Shown here: piece by piece, positions 22,882-31,696 of the stretch | Numbering within the stretch: position 1 is the stretch's first letter | Layout of the letters: each line of letters opens with the position of its first letter | Assembly (NCBI GenBank): GCA_003599855.1 | Contig: QZKG01000011.1 | Span: 1 to 32,512, forward strand | Reading direction: 5' to 3' | Length of the DNA stretch: 32,512 nt | Source: Gaiellales bacterium | GTDB taxonomy: Bacteria > Actinomycetota > Thermoleophilia > BMS3ABIN01 | Notes under the pieces: generated by a model | Told to the model about the DNA's origin: nothing | Database searches by the model: none | The model's input: only the letters and a program-made list of their open reading frames with translations | Position numbers and translations under genes: made by a program

Positions 22882-24330
22882 TCAGCGGGGCACCAGGAAA
22901 ACCGCCTTTTCGCGCACCTGCGCGGGCGTATCCTGTGCTGCAATCTCGAAATGGATGGTGTGGCTGCCTGCCGGCGCCGCCTCGTAGGGGAGCTGCACGC
23001 GCACCGCCACCCAGCGCGCCTCGGTAGCTCCGACCGTCACCGGCGCCTCGTCGGGCACGGCCAGCCCGGGCAGGCCACTGACCGTGATGCGGTAATGCTG
23101 CACCGACTCGGTGGCGTTCATGATCTGCAGGCGGTAGACGTTCTCGATCATGCCGCCGGCGACGATGCGCGCCATCACGCCGCGGTCACGCACCACGTCC
23201 ACCTTGAGTGGCGTGCGCAGCGCCAGACTGACCAGCATGGCGACGCAGATCGTGGTCAGGATGGCGGTATAGATCAGCACGCGCGGGCGGAACACATGCT
23301 TCCAGGTCTGCGCGCGTGTCCACTTGTTCTTGACGGCGTTCTGGGTCGAGTACTTGACCAGGCCGCGCGCATACCCCATCTTGTCCATCACGGTGTCGCA
23401 GACATCGGCGCAGGCACCGCAGCCGATGCACTCGTACTGCAGCCCCTTGCGGATGTCGATGCCGGTCGGGCAGACCTGCACGCACAGGCTGCAGTCGACA
23501 CAGGCGCCCAGATTGAGCGCCGCCGGATCGGCCTTGCGCGAGCGCGACCCGCGCGGCTCGCCGCGCTCGGTGTCGTAGGTGACGATCAGCGTGTCCTTGT
23601 CGAACATGGCGCTTTGGAAGCGCGCATAGGGACACATGTACTTGCAGACCTGCTCGCGCATGAAACCGGCGTTGCCGTAGGTCGCAAAGCCGTAGAAGAT
23701 GACCCAGAACACCTCCCAGGAACCCATGCGCCACTGCAGGATCCCGCTGCCGAGTTCATGGATGGGCGTGAAATAGCCGACAAAGGTGAAACCGGTCCAC
23801 AGCGCCACCAGCAGCCACACCGCGTGCTTGCCCCCCTTGCGGGCCAGCTTCTTCAGCGACCAGGGCCCGGCGTCGAGCCGCATGCGGGCCGAGCGGTCAC
23901 CTTCGATCCGGTGCTCGATCCAGAGGAATATCTCGGTGTAGACCGTCTGCGGGCAGGCGTAACCGCACCACAGGCGACCGGCCACGGCCGTGAAAAGGAA
24001 CAGCGCCAGTGCCGAGATGACCAGCAGGCCCGTGAGGTAGATGAAGTCCTGCGGGTACAGGACCAGCCCGAAGATGTAGAAGCGCCGCGCGCCGAGGTCG
24101 AACAGCACCGCCTGGCGCTGCCCCCACTCCAGCCAGGGCAGACCGTAGAAGACCAGCTGGGTGAGCCAGACGAAGAGCCAGCGCCAGCGCGTGAACAGGC
24201 CGGAGACGCTGCGCGGATAGATCTTCTTGTGGGCCTCGTACAGGGAAACCATCACCTCATCGTCTGCGGCTGCGGGTGCCGCCGGGACGATGGGGATGAC
24301 CTTCTGGCCTGCTTCTGGGGTATCGCTCAA
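22882..24330 (-). CDS. ccoG: cytochrome c oxidase accessory protein CcoG (polyferredoxin)
   Basis: Membrane polyferredoxin linked to Cu(II) reduction and copper delivery to cbb3 oxidase. The start is TTG 24330 with CTGGAG five bases upstream. Early part has KKIYPRSVSGLFTRWRW, then several membrane helices and the GYACPQTVYTEIFLWIEHRIEGDR motif with Cys-Pro. Two [4Fe-4S] motifs follow: CVDCSLCVQVCPTG and CIGCGACADVCDTVMDKM. A last helix and a C-terminal immunoglobulin-like domain (EARWVAVRVQLPYEA) complete it. Length of 482 aa is typical. It follows ccoP by 15 bases. Confidence 0.95.
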   Translation of the reverse strand: MSDTPEAGQKVIPIVPAAPAAADDEVMVSLYEAHKKIYPRSVSGLFTRWRWLFVWLTQLVFYGLPWLEWGQRQAVLFDLGARRFYIFGLVLYPQDFIYLTGLLVISALALFLFTAVAGRLWCGYACPQTVYTEIFLWIEHRIEGDRSARMRLDAGPWSLKKLARKGGKHAVWLLVALWTGFTFVGYFTPIHELGSGILQWRMGSWEVFWVIFYGFATYGNAGFMREQVCKYMCPYARFQSAMFDKDTLIVTYDTERGEPRGSRSRKADPAALNLGACVDCSLCVQVCPTGIDIRKGLQYECIGCGACADVCDTVMDKMGYARGLVKYSTQNAVKNKWTRAQTWKHVFRPRVLIYTAILTTICVAMLVSLALRTPLKVDVVRDRGVMARIVAGGMIENVYRLQIMNATESVQHYRITVSGLPGLAVPDEAPVTVGATEARWVAVRVQLPYEAAPAGSHTIHFEIAAQDTPAQVREKAVFLVPR

Positions 24331-24345
24331 TTGAACTCCAGACCC

Positions 24346-25263
24346 TTACCGGGCTGCCACCCTGGTGCTACCCGAGAGGTTCCAGACATAGGTGGCCAGG
24401 ACATGAATCTGGGCCTCGCTCAGCTTGTCGGCCTGGGCCGGCATCTGGTTGACCTTGCCGTTGTTGATGATGCTGACGATGGCATTCTCGCCCCAGCCAT
24501 GCAGCCAGATGTCGTCACTCAGGTTGGGCGCGCCCAGCGCGGTATTGCCCTTGCCGTCCATGCCATGGCAGGCGGCACAGGCACCGAACTTGGCCTTGCC
24601 CAGCGAGGCGCGCAGGCTGTCGTGCGGACTGTTCGAGAGGCTCAGAACATAGTGGGCCACGTTCTTGACATCGTCGGGCGTGCCGACGGCAGCCGCCATG
24701 GGCGGCATATTGCCCATGCGGCCCTGGACCAGGGTTTCCTTGATCTTGTCGTGCGCGCCGCCCCAGAGCCAGTCGTTGTCGGCCAGGTTCGGGAAACCCT
24801 TGCTGCCGCGGCCGTCCGAGCCATGGCACTGCGAGCAGTTGTTCAGATACAGGCGCTCGCCGATGCCCATGGCCTGCGCATCCTTGGCCATGTCCTCGGG
24901 TGACATCGCCGTGAACTTGGCGTACAGGGGCGCCACTTCCTTCTCGCCCTTGGCCATCTCGGCCTCGTACTGGCCCTGCTGGCTCCAGCCCAGTTTGCCG
25001 GCGCTGGTGCCCAGGCCCGGATAGAGCACCAGGTAGAGCAGGCCGAAGACCACCGTGATGATGAACAGCCAGACCCACCAGCGCGGCAAGGGGTTGTTCA
25101 TCTCGCGCAGGTCGCCGTCCCAGACGTGGCCGGTGGTGTTGTCGTTGGCCGTCATGGCCTTGGCCTTGCCGCTGAACCAGAGCAGCAGCAGACAGGCGAT
25201 GATGCCGATCAGGGTGATGGCTGCAACGTAGACCGACCAGAAGTTGCTTGTGAAATCGCTCAT
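24346..25263 (-). CDS. ccoP: cbb3 cytochrome c oxidase subunit III (dihaem cytochrome c)
   Basis: Accepts electrons and passes them to CcoO. Two N-terminal membrane helices (about 9-30 and 62-82) flank the family motif HVWDGDLREMNNPLPRWW. Two haem c sites follow: CSQCH (Cys143, Cys146, His147) and CAACH (Cys229, Cys232, His233), with axial-ligand candidates in MGNMPPM and VNQMPAQ. Length is 305 aa. ATG start with AAGGAAG upstream. It starts 21 bases after ccoQ. Confidence 0.97.
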   Translation of the reverse strand: MSDFTSNFWSVYVAAITLIGIIACLLLLWFSGKAKAMTANDNTTGHVWDGDLREMNNPLPRWWVWLFIITVVFGLLYLVLYPGLGTSAGKLGWSQQGQYEAEMAKGEKEVAPLYAKFTAMSPEDMAKDAQAMGIGERLYLNNCSQCHGSDGRGSKGFPNLADNDWLWGGAHDKIKETLVQGRMGNMPPMAAAVGTPDDVKNVAHYVLSLSNSPHDSLRASLGKAKFGACAACHGMDGKGNTALGAPNLSDDIWLHGWGENAIVSIINNGKVNQMPAQADKLSEAQIHVLATYVWNLSGSTRVAAR

Positions 25264-25284
25264 TTTTCTTCCTTTGACGGCGCG

Positions 25285-25422
25285 TTAATCCTGCTCGAAC
25301 GGCAGCCTGGCGGCTTGTTCGAAATCGGCGGCATTACGCCGCGACCAGGCCCAGATCACGATACCGATGAAGGTGACCAGGCCCACCACCGTGACGAGGG
25401 AACGAAGGGTGTTGACGTCCAT
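25285..25422 (-). CDS. ccoQ: CcoQ/FixQ small cbb3 oxidase subunit
   Basis: Found by translating the gap between ccoO and ccoP. The ATG at 25422 gives a 45-aa protein that begins MDVNTLRSLVTVVGLVTF, has one membrane helix (about residues 8-26, ending IGIVIWAWS) and a hydrophilic tail ending ARLPFEQD. This is the CcoQ/FixQ pattern, including the Trp-rich end of the helix and the F(D/E)-rich tail. Shine-Dalgarno CGGAG lies about 9 bases upstream. CcoQ stabilises the assembled oxidase. Position O-Q-P is the standard order. Confidence 0.92.
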   Translation of the reverse strand: MDVNTLRSLVTVVGLVTFIGIVIWAWSRRNAADFEQAARLPFEQD

Positions 25423-25435
25423 GATGTGATCTCCG

Positions 25436-26062
25436 TTATTTCAGCGCGAGGCCCAGCACCTGCAGGTAGGCGATCAGGGCATCCATCTGGGTCTTGTCCT
25501 TGACTTCCTCCGCGGCCTTGGCGATCTGCTCGTCGGTGTAGGGCACGCCGACCATACGCAGGGCCTTCATGCGCGTGGGCATCTCCGTCGCCGCCACCAT
25601 GTCCGTGGCCAGCCAGGGATAGGCCGGCATATTGGACTCCGGCACCACATCGCGCGGGTTGTTAAGGTGGATGCGATGCCACTCATCACTGTAGCGACCG
25701 CCTACGCGCGCCAGGTCCGGACCGGTGCGCTTGCTGCCCCACTGGAAGGGATGGTCGTAGACCGACTCGCCGGCCACCGAGTAGTGACCGTAGCGCAGAG
25801 TCTCGGCGCGGAAGGGTCGGATCATCTGCGAGTGGCAGTTGTAGCAGCCTTCGCGGACGTAGACGTCGCGCCCGGCCAGCTGCAGCGCCGTGTACGGCTG
25901 GATGCCCTTGATCGGTTCGGTGGTGGACTTCTGGAAGAACAGCGGGACGATCTCGACCAGGCCGCCGACCAGCAGCACCAGCAGGATCAGCACGATCATC
26001 AGGAAGTTGTTGGTCTCGATCTTCTCGTGCGACAGGCCGCCGCTCGATTTCTGGTTTGCCAT
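25436..26062 (-). CDS. ccoO: cbb3 cytochrome c oxidase subunit II (monohaem cytochrome c)
   Basis: Membrane-anchored cytochrome c that passes electrons to CcoN. One N-terminal helix (about 21-43) is followed by [31 protein letters not shown] with the CYNCH haem site, the family motif [16 protein letters not shown] and the axial Met in [14 protein letters not shown] 26062 with AAGAGGA upstream gives 208 aa, the usual length; the frame is open further upstream into ccoN but without homology. It starts 16 bases after ccoN. Confidence 0.97.
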   Translation of the reverse strand: MANQKSSGGLSHEKIETNNFLMIVLILLVLLVGGLVEIVPLFFQKSTTEPIKGIQPYTALQLAGRDVYVREGCYNCHSQMIRPFRAETLRYGHYSVAGESVYDHPFQWGSKRTGPDLARVGGRYSDEWHRIHLNNPRDVVPESNMPAYPWLATDMVAATEMPTRMKALRMVGVPYTDEQIAKAAEEVKDKTQMDALIAYLQVLGLALK

Positions 26063-26078
26063 GATGTTGTTCCTCTTC

Positions 26079-27515
26079 TCAGGCGTGGGCAACGGCTGCC
26101 GGGATGGTGACCGTGCTCGCACGGCCGGCGGTGGCGGTCTTGATCACGTTCCACAGCATCAGGCACATGCCGCCCAGGTAGAGCAGCCCCCCCAGCAGAC
26201 GCAGCACGTAGAACGGGAAGGTGGCCTTGACCGACTCGACGAAGGTGTAGGTCAGGGTGCCGTCGGGGTTGACGGCACGCCACATCAGGCCCTGCATCAC
26301 GCCGGCAATCCACATGGCCGCGATGTAGATCACGATGCCGATGGTGGCGGTCCAGAAGTGGACTTCCACGGCCTTCATGCTGTACATCTGCTTCTGGCCG
26401 AACAGGCGCGGGATCAGGTAGTACATGGAGCCCATGGTGACCAGGCCAACCCAGCCCAGGGCGCCGGAGTGCACGTGGCCCACGGTCCAGTCGGTGTAGT
26501 GGCTCAGGGCGTTGACGGTCTTGATCGACATCATCGGGCCCTCGAAGGTGCTCATGCCGTAGAAGGACAGCGAGACGATCAGGAAGCGCAGGATGGGGTC
26601 GTCACGCAGCTTGTGCCAGGCGCCCGACAGGGTCATGATGCCGTTGATCATGCCGCCCCAGCTGGGAGCCAGCAGGATCAGCGAGAACACCATGCCCACC
26701 GATTGCGTCCAGTCCGGCAACGCGGTGTAGTGCAGGTGGTGCGGACCCGCCCACATGTAGGTGAAGATCAGGGCCCAGAAGTGCACGATGGACAGGCGAT
26801 AGCTGTACACCGGACGCTCGGCCTGCTTGGGGATGAAGTAGTACATCATGCCCAGGAAACCGGCCGTCAGGAAGAAGCCCACGGCGTTGTGGCCATACCA
26901 CCACTGGACCATGGCGTCCTGCACGCCGGCATACGCCGAGTAGGACGTGAACCAGCCCGACGGGATGGCCGCGCTGTTGACCAGGTGCAGCAGCGCCACG
27001 GCGATGATGAAGGCGCCGAAGAACCAGTTGGCCACGTAGATGTGGCGCACCTTGCGGGTGCCCACGGTGCCGAAGAACACGATGGCGAAAGAGACCCAGA
27101 CCAGGGTGATCAGGATGTCGATCGGCCACTCCAGCTCGGCATATTCCTTGCCCTGCGTGTAGCCCAGCGGCAGGGAGATGGCCGCCAGCAGGATGACCAC
27201 CTGCCAGCCCCAGAAGGTGAAAGCTGCCAGCTTCTCGCCGAACAGGCGCACCTGGCAGGTCCGCTGCACCACGTAATAGGCCGCGGCAAAGAGACCGCAA
27301 CCGCCGAAGGCGAAGATCACGGCATTGGTATGCAGCGGCCGCAGACGACCGTAGCTCAGCCAGGAGATGCCGAAGTTGAGTTCAGGCCAGGTCAGCTGGG
27401 CGGCGATGATCACGCCGACCAGCATGCCGACCACCCCCCAGACCACCGTCATGATGGCGAACTGCCGGACAACGGTGTCGTTATAGGTCGTGGCTTGTGT
27501 GTTTGGAAATATCAT
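26079..27515 (-). CDS. ccoN: cbb3 cytochrome c oxidase catalytic subunit I
   Basis: Haem-copper oxidase subunit with about 12 membrane helices; reduces oxygen to water with high affinity and pumps protons. Visible ligand motifs are [15 protein letters not shown] (low-spin haem His), [11 protein letters not shown] (CuB His and the nearby Tyr region), [14 protein letters not shown] (two CuB His) and [17 protein letters not shown] (haem His residues). The start is ATG 27515 with AAGAGG upstream; a GTG at 27521 is too close to that site. Length is 478 aa, normal for CcoN. An FNR-like box lies 60 bases upstream, so the ccoNOQP genes have their own oxygen-controlled promoter. Confidence 0.98.
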   Translation of the reverse strand: MIFPNTQATTYNDTVVRQFAIMTVVWGVVGMLVGVIIAAQLTWPELNFGISWLSYGRLRPLHTNAVIFAFGGCGLFAAAYYVVQRTCQVRLFGEKLAAFTFWGWQVVILLAAISLPLGYTQGKEYAELEWPIDILITLVWVSFAIVFFGTVGTRKVRHIYVANWFFGAFIIAVALLHLVNSAAIPSGWFTSYSAYAGVQDAMVQWWYGHNAVGFFLTAGFLGMMYYFIPKQAERPVYSYRLSIVHFWALIFTYMWAGPHHLHYTALPDWTQSVGMVFSLILLAPSWGGMINGIMTLSGAWHKLRDDPILRFLIVSLSFYGMSTFEGPMMSIKTVNALSHYTDWTVGHVHSGALGWVGLVTMGSMYYLIPRLFGQKQMYSMKAVEVHFWTATIGIVIYIAAMWIAGVMQGLMWRAVNPDGTLTYTFVESVKATFPFYVLRLLGGLLYLGGMCLMLWNVIKTATAGRASTVTIPAAVAHA

Positions 27516-27574
27516 GTGCACCTCTTAGATGGATTGCCTGTCGTCAAGTCTCCACTTTTCTCCCCGCTGCCGGT

Positions 27575-27588
27575 TTGACGCATATCAA
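27575..27588 (-). promoter_or_regulatory. FNR-like box upstream of ccoN
   Basis: On + the site reads TTGACGCATATCAA, one base away from the perfect TTGAT-N4-ATCAA palindrome. It lies in the 79-base gap between ccoS and ccoN, centred about 66 bases before the ccoN ATG. Activation at -41.5 would start transcription near 27540 and leave a leader of about 25 bases. No convincing -10 hexamer was seen at the expected place. Confidence 0.75.
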
Positions 27589-27594
27589 CCGGCT

Positions 27595-27732
27595 TCAAGA
27601 ATCCCGCAGAATCCGCTCGCCTTCGGTCTCGATGTCTTCGAACTGGCCCCGCTCGATGGCCCACCAGAGGCCTGCCAGGATGAAAAAGACCAGCGCCACC
27701 GAGAGCGGAATGAGCAGATACAGTATGTCCAT
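27595..27732 (-). CDS. ccoS: CcoS cbb3 oxidase maturation protein
   Basis: 45-aa protein starting at ATG 27732 with MDILYLLIPLSVALVFFI, one membrane helix, then AGLWWAIERGQFEDIETEGERIL. The WA(I/V)..GQF(D/E)D(L/I)E..G..IL pattern is the CcoS signature. It is needed in studied species for cofactor insertion into CcoN. The start overlaps the ccoI stop by one base (TGATG), so the two genes are translationally coupled. The frame is open upstream into ccoI but without homology. Confidence 0.95.
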   Translation of the reverse strand: MDILYLLIPLSVALVFFILAGLWWAIERGQFEDIETEGERILRDS

Positions 27733-30119
27733 CAGATGACCTTCTTGTGACCGGCACCGCCGGACAACCGCAGGGCGTTGAGCACCACCAGCAGGGAACT
27801 CGCCGCCATGCCCAGGCCGGCCAGCCAGGCCGGCATCCAGCCCACCACGGCCAGCGGCACGCACAGGGCGTTGTAGCCCACCGCCCACCACAGGTTCTGG
27901 CGCACGATGCGCAGCGTACGCCAGGCCAGCTGCAGCGTCTGCGCCACGCTGGCCAGCTGGTTGCCCAGCAGCACAAAATCGGCCTGTGCGCGCGCCAGCG
28001 GCACGGCCTGGCCGACCGCGAATGACACATGGGCGCCGGCCAGCAGTGGTCCGTCGTTCAGACCATCACCGACCACCGCCACCTTTCTGCCCGCGCGCTG
28101 CGCCTGGCGCAGGAAATCCAGTTTGTCCTGGGGTGTGCAGCCGCCGCGTGCCTGCGCGATGCCCAGCGCTTCGGCCACACGGGACACGGCCGGCGGGTTG
28201 TCACCGGAGAGGATCTGTACCGCCAGGCCGGCGTCCTGCAAGGCCCGCACCGTCTCCAGTGCGTCGGGGCGCAGGTCTTCTCCCAGCTCGAAGGTGGCCA
28301 GCCAGCCGCGCGTGTCGCATAGCACGGCATGGGGTCCGGTGGGGGCCGGGACGTCGACGTCACAGTGTGCACGTGAACCCAGACGGATCGACTGCAGCGG
28401 CGCGCCTGGCGCCGCCTGCAACTCGCCGGCGAGCCCGCGGCCGGCCGTTTCCTGCACAGCCTGTGCCTGCCAGGGCTGCAGCCCCCGGCCCTGCCCGGCC
28501 GCCACCAGAGCGCGCGAGACCGGGTGCAGCGATTGCTGCGCCAGCGCCATGGCCATGGCCAGCGCCTGGCCCTCATCGACGCCGGCACGCGTGCGCACGG
28601 CCTGCAGCACCATGGCGTCACGCGTGAGCGTGCCAGTCTTGTCGAACACCACCATATCCACCTCGGCCAGCGCCTCCAGGCCGCCGAGCCGGCGCACCAG
28701 CACGCCCTGGCGCGCCAGCCGGCCGGCCGCGGCCAGCATGGCCGCCGGCGTGGCCAGCGACAGCGCACAGGGACAGGTGACGATCAACACCGCCACGGCA
28801 ACCATCAGGGCGTGACCCGGATCGTGTGACCACCAGAAGATGGCTGCCCCGGCCGCGGCCAGCAGCACGCCGACCAGGAAGGGTTTGGCGATGCGGTCGA
28901 CCAGCTGCGCCAGCTGCGGGCGGCTGACGGCGGCCTGCTCCATCAACGCCACGATCTGGGCAAAGCGGGTGTCGCTGCCGGTGCGCTCGACACGCAGCAG
29001 CACGGCAGCCGCCAGGTTGTGGCTCCCGGCAATGGCAGTGGCACCCACGCCGCGCGGCTGCGGGCGCGACTCGCCGGTGAGCAGAGCCTCGTCGGCCAGG
29101 GTCTCGCCCTGCAGCACCGTGCCATCGGCCGGGAAGGATTCGCCCGGCAGCACACGCACCACGTCACCCGGCTGCAGGCGGCGCACCGCCACCCGCTCGA
29201 ACTCGCCGTCCGCGCGCTGGCGCAGCACGCTGTCGGGCAGGCGGTTCATCAGCGCATCGAGCGCGCCGGCAGTGCGCTCGCGCAGGCGTTGCTCGAGCCA
29301 GCGCCCGGTCAGCAGGAAGAAGACAAACATGGTCAGCGAATCGAAGTACACCTCCTTGCCGAAGATGCCCTGCGGATCGAAGGTGCCCGCCGTGCTGACG
29401 ACGAAAGTGATGGCCATGCCCAGTGCCACCGGCAGATCCATGCTGATCTGGCGTCGCGCCACGTCGCGCAGCGCAGCGCTGAAGAACGGACCGCAGGAAA
29501 ACAGCATGACGGGCAGCGTCAGCACCCAGGAGGCCCAGCGCAACAGGCGCTCCATCTCGGCGGTGAGGTCCCCCGGCGCGGCCACGTAGGCCGGCCATGC
29601 GTACATCATGACCTGCATCATGCAGAACCCCGCCACCGCCCAGCGCCAGAGCGCCTTGCGGGTTTCCTGGCGCCGGCGCTCGCCGGCGAAGGCGTCCTGG
29701 GCCGGCACGGCCTGGTAGCCGGTGCGGCGTACCGCCTGCATCCAGCCGGAAGGCAGCACGGCATCGGCCTGCCAGACCACGCGGGCCCGGTGGCTGCCGG
29801 CACTGACACTGGCACTGGACACACCCGGTACGCGGCGCAGGGCGTCCTCGACCGTGAGCGCGCAGGCGGCACAGTGCATGCCTTCGATAACCAGATGGGA
29901 TTCCCAGCAACCGTCCTGCCCCTGCAGCGGCCGGCTGAAGGCCGACCACTCCTGCGGGTCATCAAGCAGCACGGTCGCGGCGACGTCGGCCGCTGGGTCA
30001 GCAGGCGCGGGAAGGTCCCGGGCCGGGTTCTGCGGCCACGGCGAGGCCTCGCTCCCGGGCGCCAGGCGCAAGGGAGAAGCGGCCGCCGCAGCGAGACTGG
30101 CTGATTGCATGGGGACCAA
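27732..30119 (-). CDS. ccoI: CcoI copper-transporting P-type ATPase
   Basis: P1B-type ATPase that delivers copper to the cbb3 oxidase. N-terminal heavy-metal-associated domain with GMHCAACALTVEDAL (Cys83, Cys86), membrane helices, the CPC motif in VTCPCALSLATPAAM, phosphorylation site DKTGTLT, HPVSRAL of the nucleotide domain and GDGLNDGPLLAGA. A 50-residue low-complexity Ala/Pro-rich piece precedes the metal domain. Starts: TTG 30119 (795 aa) or ATG 30110 (792 aa); neither has a strong Shine-Dalgarno. It heads the cco locus and overlaps ccoS. An FNR box lies about 30-40 bases upstream and is shared with the divergent usp gene. Confidence 0.95.
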   Translation of the reverse strand: MVPMQSASLAAAAASPLRLAPGSEASPWPQNPARDLPAPADPAADVAATVLLDDPQEWSAFSRPLQGQDGCWESHLVIEGMHCAACALTVEDALRRVPGVSSASVSAGSHRARVVWQADAVLPSGWMQAVRRTGYQAVPAQDAFAGERRRQETRKALWRWAVAGFCMMQVMMYAWPAYVAAPGDLTAEMERLLRWASWVLTLPVMLFSCGPFFSAALRDVARRQISMDLPVALGMAITFVVSTAGTFDPQGIFGKEVYFDSLTMFVFFLLTGRWLEQRLRERTAGALDALMNRLPDSVLRQRADGEFERVAVRRLQPGDVVRVLPGESFPADGTVLQGETLADEALLTGESRPQPRGVGATAIAGSHNLAAAVLLRVERTGSDTRFAQIVALMEQAAVSRPQLAQLVDRIAKPFLVGVLLAAAGAAIFWWSHDPGHALMVAVAVLIVTCPCALSLATPAAMLAAAGRLARQGVLVRRLGGLEALAEVDMVVFDKTGTLTRDAMVLQAVRTRAGVDEGQALAMAMALAQQSLHPVSRALVAAGQGRGLQPWQAQAVQETAGRGLAGELQAAPGAPLQSIRLGSRAHCDVDVPAPTGPHAVLCDTRGWLATFELGEDLRPDALETVRALQDAGLAVQILSGDNPPAVSRVAEALGIAQARGGCTPQDKLDFLRQAQRAGRKVAVVGDGLNDGPLLAGAHVSFAVGQAVPLARAQADFVLLGNQLASVAQTLQLAWRTLRIVRQNLWWAVGYNALCVPLAVVGWMPAWLAGLGMAASSLLVVLNALRLSGGAGHKKVI

Positions 30120-30146
30120 GCGTACCGGGCAGCGCCCGCCTCCTAC

Positions 30147-30160
30147 TTGATATGGATCAA
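30147..30160. promoter_or_regulatory. FNR box between ccoI and the usp gene
   Basis: TTGATATGGATCAA is a perfect TTGAT-N4-ATCAA palindrome. A TAATCT -10 hexamer at 30184-30189 follows on +, so the box centre (30153.5) is at about -41.5 from a start near 30195. That is the ideal position for FNR activation of the usp gene, leaving a leader of about 25 bases. Toward ccoI the box is close to the start codon, as it is for hemN. Confidence 0.88.
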
Positions 30161-30219
30161 GACCATATCAGAACCCGGTGGAGTAATCTAGGGGCGTTCA
30201 ACCCCCACAGGAGACCCGC

Positions 30220-30663
30220 ATGTACCAAAGAATCCTCGTCGCCACCGATGGCTCCACCCTGTCGAAGAAGGCGGTCGGCAACGCCATCGCGCTGGCCCAG
30301 TTGAGCGGCGCCGAGCTGGTGGCCCTGAAGGTGGTGCCGCGTTACCCGCAAAGCTATTTCGAAGGCGGCCTGGCACTGCCGGCCAGCAACATTGCCAAGG
30401 TCGAAAAGCAGTGGGCCGAACACGGCCAGACCATCGTCGATGCCGTGGCCAAATCGGCCCTGTCCAAGGGCGTGAAGGTCAAGGCGGTCACCGTCAAGTC
30501 GGACCTGATCAGCGACGCCATCATCGCCGCCGCCAAGAAGCACAAGTGCGACCTGATCGTCATGGCCTCGCACGGCCGTCGCGGCATCAAGCGCCTGCTG
30601 CTCGGCAGCGAGACCCAGCAGGTGCTGACCCACTCACACATTCCGGTGCTGGTGCTGCGCTGA
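30220..30663 (+). CDS. universal stress protein (UspA family, ATP-binding type)
   Basis: Cytoplasmic alpha/beta protein with an adenine-nucleotide site. N-terminal YQRILVATDGSTLSKKAVGNAI has the conserved Asp, and the C-terminal motif GRRGIKRLLLGSETQQVLTHS matches the G-x2-G-x9-G(S/T) ATP-binding signature, so this is the nucleotide-binding subtype. Length of 147 aa is standard. The ATG follows an AGGAG about 6 bases upstream. With an FNR box at -41.5 it is probably induced by oxygen limitation, like Usp genes of other denitrifying or microaerobic Proteobacteria. Confidence 0.95.
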   Translation: MYQRILVATDGSTLSKKAVGNAIALAQLSGAELVALKVVPRYPQSYFEGGLALPASNIAKVEKQWAEHGQTIVDAVAKSALSKGVKVKAVTVKSDLISDAIIAAAKKHKCDLIVMASHGRRGIKRLLLGSETQQVLTHSHIPVLVLR

Positions 30664-30698
30664 GCAGACCGGCGCGCGCGCCGGCCGCCATCTCCCGC

Positions 30699-30730
30699 CA
30701 CGACAGGGCACGTCCGCGCCCCCTGTCGTG
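30699..30730 (+). terminator. hairpin after the usp gene
   Basis: CACGACAGGG (30699-30708) and CCCTGTCGTG (30721-30730) form a perfect 10-bp stem with a 12-base loop, 36 bases after the usp stop. Only TCTCAT follows instead of a T run, so termination efficiency is uncertain. A GC palindrome (GGCGCGCGCGCC, 30671-30682) lies before it. The rest of the 178-base gap before the next gene holds no confident promoter. Confidence 0.5.
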
Positions 30731-30841
30731 TCTCATCCTGGAGACAGTGCCCGGCTTTCCCGACGGGAATGCCGGCGTCTCTGATAGGATTTTCGACTTG
30801 CATTCGCCCAAGAGCAAAGAACACCCCCAAGGAGGACGGAG

Positions 30842-31651
30842 ATGAAGAAATTGGCAGCCATCTGGCTGATGGCCCTGGCCGCGGCCCCGGCGCTTGTGCA
30901 GGCGCAGGGAATCCCCCTGAAAACCACCAGCGGCAGCGATTTCGGCATCCAGATCTCCGACCAGAGTTACGAAGCCGACCGCGACGGCGCGTTCGTCATG
31001 TCTGTCGTGGGCAAGAAGATCGGCGTCGTGGGCAGCTTCACGCAGGCCCTGGGCAACGACTGGTTCTGGGGCGGCGATGCCCGCCTGACCACCGGCGCCA
31101 CCGCCCTGAACAGCGCCACCCTCGGGCGCCGCAGCGGCGACCCCGAGACCACGATGGAGCTGCGGCTCACGGCCGGCACCGACCTCGCCGACGGCAACCA
31201 TGTGCTGTCGCCCTATTCCGGCCTGGGCTACCGCGCCGTCTTCAGCTACCTCAAGGGCTACACCAACCTCGGAGGGGCCTCCACCAGCCGCAGCAGCACG
31301 CAGGTCTATGTGCCGCTAGGGGTGACGCACCGCTTCAGGGTAGCCGAGGATGCCCGCTTTGCCACCACGCTCGAGTACGACTACCTGCTCGAAAGCATGC
31401 AACGCACCCATTACACGGACATCATTGGCTACACCCAGGACCTGCGCACCACCCAGCGCAAAGGCTACGGCGCACGCTTGAACCTGGCCTACGAGACGGC
31501 GCGCTGGTCCACCGGCGTGTTCTTCCACTACTGGGACATCAAGGAATCGGAAGTCGGCACCTACGCCACCACGACCACCGTCTACAGCGCGACCCATCCG
31601 CGCAACGTCACGCGGGAAGTGGGCATCCAGATCCGCTACCGTTTCGACTGA
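30842..31651 (+). CDS. putative outer-membrane beta-barrel protein, copy 1
   Basis: Family not recognised by name. A signal peptide is clear: MKKL, a hydrophobic core and cleavage after AQA near residue 22. The mature part has alternating short amphipathic strands rich in Tyr, Gly, Thr and Arg (for example FGIQISDQSYEAD, THRFRVAEDARFATTLEYDYLL, NLAYETARWSTGVFFHYWD), typical of a small beta-barrel. It ends in IQIRYRFD; the usual barrel terminus is an aromatic residue, here followed by Asp. Length is 269 aa. The start has a strong AAGGAGG site. The next gene, 45 bases on, is a paralogue, and the two probably form an operon. Confidence 0.78.
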   Translation: MKKLAAIWLMALAAAPALVQAQGIPLKTTSGSDFGIQISDQSYEADRDGAFVMSVVGKKIGVVGSFTQALGNDWFWGGDARLTTGATALNSATLGRRSGDPETTMELRLTAGTDLADGNHVLSPYSGLGYRAVFSYLKGYTNLGGASTSRSSTQVYVPLGVTHRFRVAEDARFATTLEYDYLLESMQRTHYTDIIGYTQDLRTTQRKGYGARLNLAYETARWSTGVFFHYWDIKESEVGTYATTTTVYSATHPRNVTREVGIQIRYRFD

Positions 31652-31696
31652 CGCGCATCCCGCCCCATCCTGCGCGCCCCCATCCGGAGTACCCAA

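Noticed and set aside
22951..24903. 650-codon open frame on + across ccoG and ccoP
   Set aside because: Antisense shadow of ccoG and ccoP; the composition (Asp/His/Gln/Arg) and lack of motifs are typical of a mirrored high-GC frame.
25890..27578. 562-codon open frame on + across ccoO and ccoN
   Set aside because: Antisense to ccoN, which has all haem and copper ligands; no family resemblance in the + frame.
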